Shown: positions 16,772-27,502, counted from the stretch's first letter. The stretch: DNA of 64,000 nt from Pelagicoccus sp. SDUM812003 (GCF_031127815.1 NZ_JARXHY010000006.1:62001-126000); one strand, 5' to 3'. Made by a program: numbers and translations. The notes: a model not told the origin generated them from the sequence alone.

Positions 16772-19700
16772 ATGGCACGCTTTTTCATAGACAGACCCAT
16801 CTTTTCCTGGGTCATCGCGCTGGTCATTATGATCGCTGGAGCCCTGGCGATGACCACGCTACCCATTTCCCGCTACCCGACCGTGGCCCCGCCATCGGTT
16901 TCGGTGAACGCGATGTATCCCGGCGCTTCCGCTCAGGTAGTGGAGGACTCCGTGACGCAGATTTTGGAGCAGAGTCTCACTGGACTCGATGGCCTGATTT
17001 ACATGTCGGCCACCAGCGACTCCTCCGGTACTTCGACCATTACGCTCACCTTCGCCACCGGTACCGATCCTGACATCGCTCAGGTGCAGGTGCAGAACAA
17101 ACTTCAGGCCGCCACGCCGCTGCTCCCTTCGGTGGTGCAGCAGCAGGGGGTAAACGTTACCAAGTCGGGCGAAGGCTTTCTTATGGTAGTCGGTTTCGTC
17201 TCCGAGGATGGGAGTATGGATCGGGTCGACGTGGCCGACTACCTGACGTCCAACATCGCCGACCAAATCGCTCGCGTCGACGGGGTGGGTGGCGCTCGTG
17301 TATTCGGCGGACAATACGCCATGCGCATCTGGCTCGATCCGAACGTGATCGACGCTTACGGTCTCACCGTGACCGATATCACCTCGGCGGTGACCGCTCA
17401 GAATCAGCAGGTATCGATCGGCCAGATCGGTGGCGCCCCGTACGTTGACGGGCAGAACGTCAACTTCAGCATCAATACCAAAGGCCGGCTCACTTCCGCT
17501 GACGAGTTCGAGCAGATCGTGGTGAGGAGCAATTCCGATGGCTCGTATTTGAAACTCAAGGACGTGGCCCGCGTGGAGCTGGGTGCGTCGCAATACGGGT
17601 TTGAAACGCATTACAATGGCAAGCAGGCCGCTGGCATGGCCATCTCTCTCGCTTCGGGAGCGAACGCTTTGGAAACCGCGTCGCGTGTGACCGATTTGCT
17701 CGACGAGTTGGAGCCGTACTTTCCCGAGAGCTTGCGGGCGGTGATTCCCTTCGACAATACGCCGTTCGTTCGCGTGGCCATCGAAGGCGTGGTGCACACT
17801 CTGATCGAGGCGGTGGTTTTGGTGTTCCTGGTCATGTTCCTTTTCTTGCAGAACTGGCGGGCGACCTTGATTCCGACCATCGCGATCCCGGTGGTGCTGC
17901 TCGGCACCTTCGGGGTGCTGGCGGTGCTCGGTTTTTCCATCAACATGCTCACCATGTTCGCCATGATTCTGGCCATCGGCCTGTTGGTGGACGACGCCAT
18001 CGTGGTGGTGGAAAACGTGGAGCGACTTATGAGCGAAGAAGGCCTTTCGCCCAAGGAGGCTGCCAAGAAGTCGATGGATCAGATCACCGGCGCCTTGATC
18101 GGTATCGGCGTAGTTCTCTCCGCGGTGTTCGTTCCCATGGCCTTTCTGGGCGGAGCGACCGGCGTGATCTATCGCCAGTTTTCCGCCACCATCGTATCCG
18201 CCATGGCCCTGTCGGTGATCGTGGCCATCGTCTTCACGCCGGCTTTGTGCGCCACTATGCTCAAGCCGATCAAGAAGGGGCATCACGTCAAGGAGACCGG
18301 CTTCTTCGGCTGGTTCAACCGCATGTTCGACAAGAACAACGGCCGCTACCAAGGCGCGGTGCGCCGCATTATCTCGTATCGAAAAAGTGGATTCGTTGCC
18401 TTCCTAGCGGTAGTGGGATTGATGGCCTATTTCTTCCTGCGCTTGCCGACTAGCTTCCTTCCAAACGAGGACCAGGGATCGATCTACGTGCAGGTTATCG
18501 GTCCGGTGGGCAGCACTGCGGACAACACCTTGGAAGTCTTGAAGCAGGTCGAGGACTACATGCTTAACGAGGAGAAAGACGTGGTGGAGGAGCTCTTCAC
18601 GGTGCAGGGCTTCAGTTTCGCCGGAGGCGGCCAGAGCAATGGTATGGGCTTCGTTAGTTTGAAAGACTGGAGCGAGCGCCCAAATCCTGAGCAAAGCGCC
18701 CAGGCGCTCGCCATGCGGGCTAGCATGGCCTTCAGCCAGATCCAGGGAGCGAGCGTATTCGCATTCGCCCCGCCGCCAATTACCGAGCTCGGCAACTCGA
18801 CTGGCTTCACCCTTTACCTGAAGGACAACGCCGGGCAAGGGCACGAAGCGCTCATGGCGGCCCGTAACCAACTTTTGGGGATGGCAGCGCAGAATCCCAA
18901 GCTGACCAAAGTGCGTCCCAACGGACAGGAGGATACGCCGCAGCTGCGCGTCACCATCGATAACGCGAAGGCAAAGGCCCTCGGACTCTCCATCGCGGAG
19001 ATCAACAACACGCTCGGCGTGGCCTGGGGCGGCCGCTACATCGACGACTTCATCGACCGTGGGCGCGTCAAGCGCGTCTACGTGCAGGCCGACGCTCCTT
19101 ACCGTATGCAGCCGGAGGACTTCGAAAAGTGGTCCGTGCGCAACAGCAGCGGAGAGATGGTGCCGTTTTCCTCCTTTGGCTCGACTGAGTGGGCCTATGG
19201 CTCGCCGCGACTGGAGCGTTACAATGGCGTATCAGCGGTGCAGATCGTCGGAGAGGGCGTGCCCGGCGTGAGTTCGGGAGAGGCCATGCTCGAGATGGAG
19301 AAGATGGCCCAGCAGCTGCCAGAGGGATTCGGAATCGAGTGGACCGCCACTTCCTATCAGGAACGGCAAGCGGGCGATCAGACCACCTTGCTCTACGCTT
19401 TGTCGCTTATGATCGTTTTCCTCGCCCTCGCGGCGCTCTACGAAAGTTGGAGCATCCCGACGGCGGTGCTGCTCGCGGCCCCATTGGGAATCGTGGGAGC
19501 TGTATTGGCAAACATGGTACGCGGTTACGAGCGCGACGTTTATTTCCAGGTGGCGATGCTGACGACAGTCGGTCTCACGAGTAAGAACGCCATCCTCATT
19601 GTGGAGTTCGCGAAGGAGAACCTCGAGAGCGGCATGAAGCTTTTGGATGCGACCTTGCACGCGGTTCGCGACCGATTGCGTCCTATCTTGATGACGTCGC

Positions 19701-19894
19701 TAGCCTTTGGTCTGGGCGTAGTGCCGTTGGTGATCGCTGATGGCGCAGGGTCCGGCGCTCAGCGAGCGATCGGAACCGGAGTGCTTGGGGGCATGATCGT
19801 GGGCACCGCTCTTGGCATTTTCTTCGTGCCGCTTTTCTTCTTCCTCATCGAGCGCCTTTTTATCCGCAAAAAAGGACATCAGAGCCATGCATAA
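16772..19894 (+). CDS. RND multidrug efflux pump (AcrB/MexB family, HAE1)
   Basis: A 1040-residue inner-membrane proton-driven transporter, normal length for HAE1 pumps, with twelve helices and two large periplasmic loops. The N terminus [14 protein letters not shown] is characteristic. Helix 4 carries the adjacent aspartates ([13 protein letters not shown] near residue 405), and helix 10 carries the partner lysine ([11 protein letters not shown] near 938), so the proton relay is intact. It starts 20 bp after the adaptor gene and overlaps the channel gene by 8 bp. Drugs, detergents or fatty acids are typical substrates; the actual one is not predictable. Confidence 0.96.
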   Translation: MARFFIDRPIFSWVIALVIMIAGALAMTTLPISRYPTVAPPSVSVNAMYPGASAQVVEDSVTQILEQSLTGLDGLIYMSATSDSSGTSTITLTFATGTDPDIAQVQVQNKLQAATPLLPSVVQQQGVNVTKSGEGFLMVVGFVSEDGSMDRVDVADYLTSNIADQIARVDGVGGARVFGGQYAMRIWLDPNVIDAYGLTVTDITSAVTAQNQQVSIGQIGGAPYVDGQNVNFSINTKGRLTSADEFEQIVVRSNSDGSYLKLKDVARVELGASQYGFETHYNGKQAAGMAISLASGANALETASRVTDLLDELEPYFPESLRAVIPFDNTPFVRVAIEGVVHTLIEAVVLVFLVMFLFLQNWRATLIPTIAIPVVLLGTFGVLAVLGFSINMLTMFAMILAIGLLVDDAIVVVENVERLMSEEGLSPKEAAKKSMDQITGALIGIGVVLSAVFVPMAFLGGATGVIYRQFSATIVSAMALSVIVAIVFTPALCATMLKPIKKGHHVKETGFFGWFNRMFDKNNGRYQGAVRRIISYRKSGFVAFLAVVGLMAYFFLRLPTSFLPNEDQGSIYVQVIGPVGSTADNTLEVLKQVEDYMLNEEKDVVEELFTVQGFSFAGGGQSNGMGFVSLKDWSERPNPEQSAQALAMRASMAFSQIQGASVFAFAPPPITELGNSTGFTLYLKDNAGQGHEALMAARNQLLGMAAQNPKLTKVRPNGQEDTPQLRVTIDNAKAKALGLSIAEINNTLGVAWGGRYIDDFIDRGRVKRVYVQADAPYRMQPEDFEKWSVRNSSGEMVPFSSFGSTEWAYGSPRLERYNGVSAVQIVGEGVPGVSSGEAMLEMEKMAQQLPEGFGIEWTATSYQERQAGDQTTLLYALSLMIVFLALAALYESWSIPTAVLLAAPLGIVGAVLANMVRGYERDVYFQVAMLTTVGLTSKNAILIVEFAKENLESGMKLLDATLHAVRDRLRPILMTSLAFGLGVVPLVIADGAGSGAQRAIGTGVLGGMIVGTALGIFFVPLFFFLIERLFIRKKGHQSHA

Positions 19895-21287
19895 GAAATT
19901 GAATACATTGACTTTCGCCTTCGCGACGATCGCTCTGAGCGGATGCTCGACCCTGCAGCCGGAGATGCCAGAGGTCGACGCTCAGATAGGTACGGATCAG
20001 TCGATCCCAATGTCACAGGAGAATGAATACGAGTTGGGCGACGCAAGCGAACTGGAGTGGCGCAACGTCTTCAACGATCCGAAGCTCATGCAGCTTATTG
20101 AGCTGGCCTTGGAAAACAACCGGGATCTTCGCACGGCGACTCTTGACGTGGAACGAGCGCGAGCCCAGTACCGTATCCAACGAGCGGAGCGCATCCCGTC
20201 GGTGAACGGTAGCGGGGCCATGAATCGCCTAGGAGGAGACGGTCAGCCTGATGTCGAGCAGTATCAGGCTCAGGTTGGAGTGACGCAATTCGAGCTCGAT
20301 CTCTTCGGCAGAATGAAGAGCCTCAGCGATGTCGCTTTGCGGAACTACCTCGCTACCGACGAAGCTCGCAAGAGCGTGCAGCTCAGCTTGATCGCGGAAG
20401 TTGCCAACGCCTATCTGACCCTTTCGATAGACTCCGAGCTGCTGCGACTGGCTGAGGCCACTTCCGCTAACTATGAGGAAAGCTATCAGATTTTCGAAAA
20501 GCGCTTCGAGTTGGGGGCGGTTTCCTCGCTGGAGCTCAGTCAGGCTCGGACCTTGCTCGCAAGCTCGAAGGCCGAGATCGCTACCTATCAAGGTCTCGTG
20601 CAGCTCGACAAGACCGCGCTCGCTGTGCTGGTGGGAAATAGGGTGAGCGAAGAGCTGTATCCTGATTACTTAGACTTGGATGTCAGCGGCTTGGCGCGAT
20701 TGCCAGCTCGGCTTCCGTCGGAGGCGCTGTTGCGTCGCCCTGACATCCAACAATCTGAATACCTCCTGCAGGCCGCCAACGCCAACCTCGGCGCGGCGCG
20801 TGCCGCTTTCTTCCCTTCGATCAGTCTGACGGGTACGGTGGGCTCGCTGAGCGGCGACCTGTCCGATCTCTTCAGCGGCGGCACCGGCACCTGGAGCTTC
20901 ATCCCTCAGGTGACGATGCCCATCTTTCAGGGCGGACGGCTGAAGGCCAATCGCGACGTGGCCGCCGTTGATCGGCAGATCGCTCTCGCCAGATATGAGA
21001 AGGCGATCCAGATCGGGTTTAAGGAAGTGGCGGACGCCCTCTACCAGAGTGTGACCTTGGAGGATCGCCGGGAGGCGTTGGAGGCGTTCGCCGAGTCGGC
21101 TGCTGAGACGGAGGCGCTTTCGCGCTCGCGATACGAAGCAGGGCAGGACAGTTATCTGAACTTGCTTGATGCCCAACGAACTCTCTATGGTGCCCGCCAA
21201 GCTCTGGTACAGGCTCAGCTGCAGGAGCAAGTCAATCGAATCAATCTTTATAAAGTTCTTGGGGGGGGATGGAATGCAGAGTCATGA
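19887..21287 (+). CDS. Outer-membrane efflux channel lipoprotein (OprM/NodT family)
   Basis: A 466-residue TolC-like outer-membrane factor with a signal peptide and lipobox (L-S-G-C, Cys20). Two homologous repeats of coiled helices and barrel strands are visible, with family motifs such as Q-F-E-L-D-L-F-G-R in the first half, L-L-R-R-P-D-I-Q near the second repeat and F-P-S-I-S-L-T-G. The ATG at 19887 lies inside the last codons of the pump gene; an upstream in-frame start within the pump is excluded because it lacks a signal peptide. It ends in an ATGA overlap with the TetR gene, so translation is coupled. It should complete the tripartite pump across the outer membrane. Confidence 0.95.
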   Translation: MHKKLNTLTFAFATIALSGCSTLQPEMPEVDAQIGTDQSIPMSQENEYELGDASELEWRNVFNDPKLMQLIELALENNRDLRTATLDVERARAQYRIQRAERIPSVNGSGAMNRLGGDGQPDVEQYQAQVGVTQFELDLFGRMKSLSDVALRNYLATDEARKSVQLSLIAEVANAYLTLSIDSELLRLAEATSANYEESYQIFEKRFELGAVSSLELSQARTLLASSKAEIATYQGLVQLDKTALAVLVGNRVSEELYPDYLDLDVSGLARLPARLPSEALLRRPDIQQSEYLLQAANANLGAARAAFFPSISLTGTVGSLSGDLSDLFSGGTGTWSFIPQVTMPIFQGGRLKANRDVAAVDRQIALARYEKAIQIGFKEVADALYQSVTLEDRREALEAFAESAAETEALSRSRYEAGQDSYLNLLDAQRTLYGARQALVQAQLQEQVNRINLYKVLGGGWNAES

Positions 21288-21907
21288 GCTTGTCCGAAAA
21301 GGAGAATCCCCGCTCTCCCGAGCACCTGGAAGCCCAGCGTAACCGAATTTTGGATGCGTCGGAAGAATGCTTTATCAAATACGGCTTCCACGCCGCCAGC
21401 ATGGCCCGCATCGCGGAGACGGCGGGTATCAGTCAGGGCTTGGCCTACCGCTATTTCAAGAATAAGAGCGCCATCATCCTAGCGATCATCGAGAGGCAGC
21501 TGGCGCAGCGAAACCTGCTCTCGGACGGTACCGAGTCGGTGGATGACTTTGCGGATAAAATCGTGGAGCTCGTGCGCGAGTGGTCGGCCCGCGAGGATGG
21601 CAAGATCAGCCCGGTGCTCTTTCTGGAGATGTGTTCCGAAGCCAGTCGGGACAAGGAGATCGAGGCGGCATTGGCCAAGGCGGATCAGACTTACAAGGAG
21701 GACTTCTCCGCCTGGATCAGAGGACTCGCCGAGCGCGAGGGAAAGGAAATGAGCGACTCGGAGATCGATCGTCGTTTCACCGCCCTGCAAGGGCTGGTGG
21801 AGGGCAGCGCCCTGCTCGCCGCGCGGCGCGGAGCTGGCAGGGAGAGCGAGGTCCTGCGCAACGAGATGCTCATCGCCTTCGTGAAGCAAACCTTGTCGGT
21901 GGACTGA
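21284..21907 (+). CDS. TetR-family repressor of the RND operon
   Basis: A 207-residue TetR regulator. The helix-turn-helix occupies about residues 22-66 (I-L-D-A-S-E-E-C-F, then M-A-R-I-A-E-T-A-G-I-S-Q-G and L-A-Y-R-Y-F-K-N-K). The helical ligand-binding C-terminal half is of the usual length. The start at 21284 overlaps the channel stop as ATGA; an ATG 15 bp earlier is possible. As the last gene of the efflux operon, with two AcrR-like palindromes before the first gene, it most simply acts as an autoregulating repressor released by pump substrates. That assignment is inferred from arrangement. Confidence 0.9.
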   Translation: MSLSEKENPRSPEHLEAQRNRILDASEECFIKYGFHAASMARIAETAGISQGLAYRYFKNKSAIILAIIERQLAQRNLLSDGTESVDDFADKIVELVREWSAREDGKISPVLFLEMCSEASRDKEIEAALAKADQTYKEDFSAWIRGLAEREGKEMSDSEIDRRFTALQGLVEGSALLAARRGAGRESEVLRNEMLIAFVKQTLSVD

Positions 21908-22026
21908 GGTCGCCGGCGTTTTGGGGCAGATCGTTTGCTCGCGCAAGATCCACCGATTCATCGAGGGTGGTTACGTAAAGGTAATCTGCTTGATATCTAT
22001 CGGCTATTACGTAGTTCATTCTGTCG

Positions 22027-24684
22027 ATGCTCCCTTGTTTCCGTTCCCTTCCTCCCGTCGCCGTTCTTGGGGCGATCCTTCTTAGTTCAGTGACGTCCGC
22101 TGGCGATCTGCGAGTCTCGGGCGATAACTCCTACGGCCAGCTGGGAAATGGAGAGTCCGACTTTTATAACGAGTTCGTAAAGGTAGCCGAGAACGTGGAG
22201 AGCGTCTCGGTGGGCGGCGCCTTTGCGCTCTACATGGATAGCGAAGGCAAGCTTTGGCTGCTGGGTTGGAATTCGGTGGGCACGATCGACGATGCGAGCG
22301 ATCTTGTTTTCGGTGAAACCTATGCCACGCCGACGTTTATCAGCGATAGGGTCACGCGCTTCGAGGCGGGCGATGTTTGGAATTTCTTTCAGTTCGAAAA
22401 CGATGATCAGCTTTATTCGACCGGCATGTCTACGACGGGGGTGGACGGTTGGGGAATTCCGTTCACCAAGGATACGCCGACGCTTGTCGAGGGGGTGTCT
22501 GATATTGAAAAGGCGGTAGCCACCTACTACTCCGCATTGTTTCTCGATGCTGATGGTAGGCTCTATGGCAGGGGAGACTCTTCGCATCTTGGCTTCGACT
22601 TTTGGGTTGGCACTGACCTGCCTGTACAGTTTGCCGAAGGGGTGCTCGATATCGGTTTTGCTGGTGTCTTTGCCGCCTACCTCCACAGCAGTGGTGAACT
22701 TCGCAAAATGAAGTATTCCGGCGGGTATGAAGTCATCGATACGGGCGTGATCGCATTTTCCGCCAGTTCCGATGGGACTTTCTACTACCTCGATGGCGAG
22801 TCGAATCTCTACTCCCGTTCGTCACCTGCGACGGAGAAGACTTTCATCGCCGAGGGTGTGTCTTCGGTGTTGGCGGATGGGGAAGCTGTGTTTTACATTA
22901 CGAGCGACAACGCTCTCTGGGCTTTGGGAGATAATCGCGCAGGCTTGATGGGAAAAGGCGATTTCGCCTTTGCATCAGAGCCTGTCAAAATCAGAAGCGA
23001 CGTGAAGAGCATTTCAGCAAACGGCGAGACGCTCTACGTGGTCGAAGCGAACGGTGACTTGTATGCCGCTGGTTCCAACAGCAATTCCAAGATGGGGCTG
23101 CAGCTGTCGGCGACACCGCGCGACCCGATCGCCCTGGATGGGTTTTCTGCCAAGCGTGTAGAGGCGGGGTACGACAACCTGTTCTTCATCGATCATTCCG
23201 ACGATCTGTACGGGCTGGGAAGAAACGATTTTGGCCAATTGGGTCTTGGCGATACCGATCATCGCAAATCCCCTCAACTCATCGCGAGTGGGGTGAAGCA
23301 GGTTTCCTTAAACGGCTTCAATACTGCCGGTTCTCATGCCGTGTACACGGATATTTCCGGTGATCTTTGGGGTATGGGTTCAAATAGCTTTTTCCAAATC
23401 AGCGATGAGGGCGGCGAATACCATTCCCCTCAGCTGATTGAATCAGAAGTGAGTGCAGCGATCGCCGACACTGACCAAACCGCCTACCTAAAAAAGGACG
23501 GTACGCTTTGGCTTCGAGGTGGATACGAAACGGGAGCCCGGAAGATCGCTGAAGGCGTAGCCGATTTCGACGTGGAGGCAGTGTTGTTCTACCTCACCGA
23601 GGATGGGGATCTCGTCACTCGAGACGAAGGCTTCATTTCTCGGTACAAGACTGAAAACGGCATCAACAACTGGGAATCGATCGAGAGCCTAGTGATCGAC
23701 ACGGAAGTAAAGAGCCTTGATGCGGAGCGAGCGGTTGTGGCCTACATCAAAGAAGATGCTTCGCTTTGGATCTCGGGAGCGAGAGGGTTTATCGCTGACG
23801 GCGACTACGTCGTCGAACCACTGAAGATCGATACTGACGTCGAAAAGGTATCGTTTTCGGGCACTTCCATGCTGTATCAGAAGCTTGATGGAACCATGTG
23901 GTTGATCGCGAAGGATATTTCGTATTATCCATCTGAATACGAAAATGTTTCCGATGTCCCTGTTCAGGTGTTTGACGATCTCATTGTAACCGGGTTCTCG
24001 GTGGGCGAAACCAATACAGCTATCCTAGTCGATCTGCCTTACCCTCCGGTGATCGAAGAAACGGTTCTGCAAAGCTCGGAGTCCGTGGCGCCTGGCGATG
24101 TTGTAACGCTCGAGGTCGATATAACGGGTACGTACTCGGAAATCGATTGGTACGAAGGAGACGTTGGCGACAAGTCGAAGCCGTTGATCGGGAAAAATGG
24201 GAGCAGCGCCGTAGTGTATCCACTCCTCTCAACTCGATACTGGGTTGAGGTTTCGAACGCCTATGGTTCGGCCCAGTCCGAAGCATCAGTCGAGGTTGCA
24301 GTCGACAATCCCGCGTATGGTACTTGGGCCCAGAGCTTCGGTTTAGAAGGCGCGCACGCCCGCTACGCCGACGACTTTGACCATGATGGAAATCCAAACC
24401 TGCTTGAATTCGCCTATGATCTGGATCCCACGAAAGCTGATCCTGTTCCTTGGTCGATCGAGCTAAAGCTCGATGAGAACGCCTGTGTGTTCTCCATCCG
24501 AAACATGGAGAAGCAAGGGATTGTCGCTGCCGTTCAGGCACTCGAGGTTGAATCCAAGGATTGGATACTGGTGGGTGAAGCACCTGATCTCGAAGTATTG
24601 GAAGGCGACGAAAGTATAGAAGTCGTCGTGCCGCTGGCATCGCTTGCTCAGTTTCTCCTTCGCCTGAAATTGGAACTTGAGTAG
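22027..24684 (+). CDS. Secreted RCC1-repeat protein with C-terminal calcium-loop module
   Basis: An 885-residue protein with a signal peptide (about 1-26, V-T-S-A-G). Residues about 27-675 consist of RCC1-like repeats: recurring units of about 50 residues with L-[WY]-x-x-G-x-N-x-x-G-Q-L-G-x-G (clear at G-D-N-S-Y-G-Q-L-G-N-G and G-R-N-D-F-G-Q-L-G-L-G-D) alternating with more degenerate ones, enough for more than one seven-bladed propeller. An Ig/PKD-like beta domain (about 685-760) and a C-terminal module follow: Y-G-T-W-A, D-F-D-H-D-G-N-P-N-L-L-E-F and L-D-P near 765-800, then about 85 beta-rich residues. The same C-terminal plan closes the two giant proteases here. Function is unknown; an extracellular scaffold or binding role is inferred. 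Confidence 0.82.
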   Translation: MLPCFRSLPPVAVLGAILLSSVTSAGDLRVSGDNSYGQLGNGESDFYNEFVKVAENVESVSVGGAFALYMDSEGKLWLLGWNSVGTIDDASDLVFGETYATPTFISDRVTRFEAGDVWNFFQFENDDQLYSTGMSTTGVDGWGIPFTKDTPTLVEGVSDIEKAVATYYSALFLDADGRLYGRGDSSHLGFDFWVGTDLPVQFAEGVLDIGFAGVFAAYLHSSGELRKMKYSGGYEVIDTGVIAFSASSDGTFYYLDGESNLYSRSSPATEKTFIAEGVSSVLADGEAVFYITSDNALWALGDNRAGLMGKGDFAFASEPVKIRSDVKSISANGETLYVVEANGDLYAAGSNSNSKMGLQLSATPRDPIALDGFSAKRVEAGYDNLFFIDHSDDLYGLGRNDFGQLGLGDTDHRKSPQLIASGVKQVSLNGFNTAGSHAVYTDISGDLWGMGSNSFFQISDEGGEYHSPQLIESEVSAAIADTDQTAYLKKDGTLWLRGGYETGARKIAEGVADFDVEAVLFYLTEDGDLVTRDEGFISRYKTENGINNWESIESLVIDTEVKSLDAERAVVAYIKEDASLWISGARGFIADGDYVVEPLKIDTDVEKVSFSGTSMLYQKLDGTMWLIAKDISYYPSEYENVSDVPVQVFDDLIVTGFSVGETNTAILVDLPYPPVIEETVLQSSESVAPGDVVTLEVDITGTYSEIDWYEGDVGDKSKPLIGKNGSSAVVYPLLSTRYWVEVSNAYGSAQSEASVEVAVDNPAYGTWAQSFGLEGAHARYADDFDHDGNPNLLEFAYDLDPTKADPVPWSIELKLDENACVFSIRNMEKQGIVAAVQALEVESKDWILVGEAPDLEVLEGDESIEVVVPLASLAQFLLRLKLELE

Positions 24685-24741
24685 AACCACTGAGCCTGAT
24701 CGCTGACGGTGTCTGGAAAGTAGATAGGGAGCGGCGGCTGG

Positions 24742-25548
24742 CTATTTGTAGTTGATCCTACGGTACAGGGTTTCGATGCCGCTGTACACCCCGAAAGCGA
24801 TGAAGCCCATAGCGAGAGCGCCGAGCAGGTAAGGTCCGAAGACTTGCTGGGAGAGGGTGGAAAAGACGTCCTTGAGCCCACCGGCTTTGTCGGGGTCTTG
24901 CGAGACGGCGGCGTAGATGAACATGCCTGAGATGACGCTGAAAGCGAATCCTCGGGCGGATAGGCCGAAGCGGCAGATGGGGTTTAGCCGTTTCATGGTC
25001 TCGGAATCGACGTCGAAGAAGTCCTTGTAGTTTTCCTGGTAGGCTTTGATCCAGTGGGCGATCCCTACCGCTGCGATAGCTAGACCGAGCGCGACCACCA
25101 GCCACGGACCTCCAGGGAGAGCGAGCAGGGAAGCGACTACGCTTTCATTGGATTCGCCGCCGGAACTGGAGCTCAGGTTGAGCGCCATTCTGGCGGTGGT
25201 GTAGGCGAGAAAGAGATGCGTCACGGCGCTGATGAAAAGGGCGCCGCGCACCAGCGTACCCATAGCGTCGTGTCCGTGTCCGTCCGCATCGAGAAGCGCT
25301 TGGAATAGTCGCCAGACGGCGTAGCCCACCAGAGCCGCTGCCACGGCCCACAGGATCGCCGCTCCCCCGGGGGCTTCGAAGAGTTGCTTGAGGGCGCCTT
25401 CGGAATCGGTCTTTTTGCCGCCTTGACCGATGGCCTGAAGAAAGGCCAGTCCGCCGATGATGGCGTAGAGCAGTCCGCGGGCGCCGTAGCCTGATTTGGC
25501 GAGCACGACCAGCCAGATCGGGGCACGGCCATTGGTTTCCTGGCTCAT
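24742..25548 (-). CDS. DUF1206 membrane protein
   Basis: A 268-residue integral membrane protein with six predicted helices arranged as three repeats of two, as is typical of DUF1206. Each repeat begins with a small glycine/arginine motif before the first helix (G-Y-G-A-R-G-L-L-Y, M-G-T-L-V-R-G-A-L, F-G-L-S-A-R-G-F-A-F). The family has no known biochemical function. Its ATG overlaps the stop of the lipid kinase gene (ATGA on the minus strand), so the two are translationally coupled, which hints at a membrane-lipid context. Confidence 0.88.
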   Translation of the reverse strand: MSQETNGRAPIWLVVLAKSGYGARGLLYAIIGGLAFLQAIGQGGKKTDSEGALKQLFEAPGGAAILWAVAAALVGYAVWRLFQALLDADGHGHDAMGTLVRGALFISAVTHLFLAYTTARMALNLSSSSGGESNESVVASLLALPGGPWLVVALGLAIAAVGIAHWIKAYQENYKDFFDVDSETMKRLNPICRFGLSARGFAFSVISGMFIYAAVSQDPDKAGGLKDVFSTLSQQVFGPYLLGALAMGFIAFGVYSGIETLYRRINYK

Positions 25549-26525
25549 GGGTTCGGGGTGTCTTGCGGTTTCGGCACGAGGACCCGCAGCGCTTGGCGTT
25601 TGAGATCGAACTGGGCCGGAAGCTTCAGATCCATGAGCTCGCCATCGATCGATACCTTGGTGGACCTTTTTCCCTTAACGGAGATTTCCATCGAGCTGGC
25701 GCTTTCCATGAGCATGTCAGGGTCTTGCTTGGTGTGGCCGGTCAAGAAGCGGAAGGCCATCTTGACGTTGGACCAGCGTGACTGATGGTTCGAAATGTAG
25801 AGACGGCATTTTCCGGACGAAAGACCTTCGCGGCTTGGAAGGAGGCCAAACTCGTCTTCGTACTCGCCCGGCACGATCAGTAGTAGGCGAGTGGATACGT
25901 TTTTCTCGCCGCCCGATTCAGTCTTTATTTTGATGCGGTAGCGTGGCGAGCGGAAATAGGCGGTGGCGAGCTGACCGCTCAGCCTGAAGAATTTCATCCA
26001 CCACTTGCTGCCGTGAAACTCATCGGCCCGGTTGAGAAGCTCCGGATAGACGCCGATAATCGTCAGGCACAAGCAGGTCCATCCGTTGATCTCCAGCACG
26101 TCGATGTCTCTAAACTCCCCGGGATGCAGGGACCTGACTGTTTCGAGGGGATCAAGTGGCGCGCCTAGATCGCGAGCGGCTAGATTGAGTGTGCCGCAGG
26201 GAAGGATGCCAAGGGGCGTTTTCGTATTGCGCAACTGGTTGGCGATCGAGGTGGTGGTGCCGTCTCCGCCGCCCGCGATGATGGCGTCGCACTGGCTTTG
26301 GATCGCTCGGTCCACGGTGGCTTGAATTTCGTCGCCTTGGACCAGATGAAGCTCGGGCGACCAGCCGTTCGCCTTCAGGGCCTCGAGCAGCTCGGCCTCG
26401 AAGCGCTCGGACCAGAGTTCGGAAAGCGTGCCGGACTGCAGGTTGAGGATCACGGCGCAGCGAGCTGGCTTGGTTTCGAGTGATGAGGAGTCGGCGCTCG
26501 GCGATGCGTTGGTGGTCGCGTTCAT
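25545..26525 (-). CDS. Diacylglycerol/sphingosine kinase-like lipid kinase
   Basis: A 326-residue member of the DAGK catalytic-domain family (DgkB/YegS/BmrU-like). The nucleotide-binding signature A-G-G-G-D-G-T-T-T occurs near residue 90, followed by L-G-I-L-P-C-G-T-L-N-L-A-A-R-D-L, in which the Asn contacts ATP. The C-terminal beta-sandwich includes S-I-D-G-E. An upstream ATG at 26648 would add 41 arginine-rich residues of low quality, so I use the ATG at 26525. These enzymes phosphorylate a lipid hydroxyl. The PAP2 gene upstream on the same strand would carry out the opposite reaction. The exact lipid is not determined. Confidence 0.85.
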   Translation of the reverse strand: MNATTNASPSADSSSLETKPARCAVILNLQSGTLSELWSERFEAELLEALKANGWSPELHLVQGDEIQATVDRAIQSQCDAIIAGGGDGTTTSIANQLRNTKTPLGILPCGTLNLAARDLGAPLDPLETVRSLHPGEFRDIDVLEINGWTCLCLTIIGVYPELLNRADEFHGSKWWMKFFRLSGQLATAYFRSPRYRIKIKTESGGEKNVSTRLLLIVPGEYEDEFGLLPSREGLSSGKCRLYISNHQSRWSNVKMAFRFLTGHTKQDPDMLMESASSMEISVKGKRSTKVSIDGELMDLKLPAQFDLKRQALRVLVPKPQDTPNP

Positions 26526-26672
26526 GCAGGTCGGGTGATGGCAGCCTATTGCGTATCTCGCGCCACTCGGTGGCGAAATCAGTTCGGGGGGTGCCGCCAG
26601 AGTTTCCTTGGCCGCCTTGCGAGGTCTTGCTCGACGCTTCGATTGCAAACTGCACCGAAATGAAGAGTCGCC

Positions 26673-27419
26673 CTATGCGTTGCGCGACGTTTGGGCGGGT
26701 GAAGGGGGTGCGGGTTGTTCGAGGCCCGAGCTTTCCGTTTCTTGGCGCGGCAGGAAGAGTCGAGCGATGATGACCCAAAGAATCGCCCAGGCGGCGCCAG
26801 CGCTCCAGCCGGCGAGGACGTCGGAAGGCCAGTGCACGCCAAGGTACAGCCGCGATAGGCCCACCAGAATGGCCAAGGCGATGGAAGTCCCGATCAGGAA
26901 GGATTTGACCAGCAGACGCGGCTGGGAGTTGGCCAGCATCGCCCCAAGGCTGAGGTAGATCACTGCCGAAAGCAGCGAGTGTCCGCTGGGGAAACTGGCG
27001 GTCAGCACATGCATCTCGTGTGGGACGAGATCTGGACGAGCTCGATCGTAGAGCCCCTTCAAGCCTTGGCTCAATGCGACGCCTGATAGGGCGCAAAGCA
27101 GGAAGAGCAGGCTGGTTCTCCGCTTGCCGATCAGCATGAGGAAAACCAAGGTGCCGACGCTCGCGAGGAGCAGGATGGCGAGGCTGCCCAGGGCGGTGAT
27201 GTCCCGTGCCGCTTCTTCGAACCAGATCGGACCGATCGGGTCTGAGGTATCGTCGGCCTCCCGCAAGCTGAGCAGGATCGCTTCGTCGAACTGCTTGGTA
27301 TCGTCCTCAGCCACCTCGTCCGCGACTTCGATGAAACCCCAGGCTCCCATGGCGCAGAGCATGGCGAGCACGAGATTCTTGAAGGGCTTGGGTTGGATGC
27401 GTCGCAGGGCGTTTTTCAT
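26673..27419 (-). CDS. PAP2-family membrane phosphatase
   Basis: A 248-residue membrane phosphatase with about five to six helices. The three-part active site is complete: K-G-L-Y-D-R-A-R-P, then F-P-S-G-H-S and finally S-R-L-Y-L-G-V-H-W-P-S-D, containing the catalytic histidines and the charge-relay Asp. Such enzymes dephosphorylate phosphatidate, phosphatidylglycerol phosphate or undecaprenyl pyrophosphate. It lies 147 bp upstream of the lipid kinase gene on the same strand, suggesting one lipid-phosphate cluster (phosphatase, kinase, DUF1206). An acidic loop (about 34-66) between the first helices is larger than in typical members. Confidence 0.9.
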   Translation of the reverse strand: MKNALRRIQPKPFKNLVLAMLCAMGAWGFIEVADEVAEDDTKQFDEAILLSLREADDTSDPIGPIWFEEAARDITALGSLAILLLASVGTLVFLMLIGKRRTSLLFLLCALSGVALSQGLKGLYDRARPDLVPHEMHVLTASFPSGHSLLSAVIYLSLGAMLANSQPRLLVKSFLIGTSIALAILVGLSRLYLGVHWPSDVLAGWSAGAAWAILWVIIARLFLPRQETESSGLEQPAPPSPAQTSRNA

Positions 27420-27502
27420 GGCTTTTCAGGAAACCGTTCACGCAAACCCTGCGCCATAGGTGGATTTTCCGGCGAGGGCGGCCTGCGAGAAAGGCGCGTT
27501 TC

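Noticed and set aside
16859-18352. A 497-codon minus-strand open frame opposite the RND pump
   Set aside because: It is antisense to an intact AcrB-type protein and rich in His/Asp/Gly from complementary codons.
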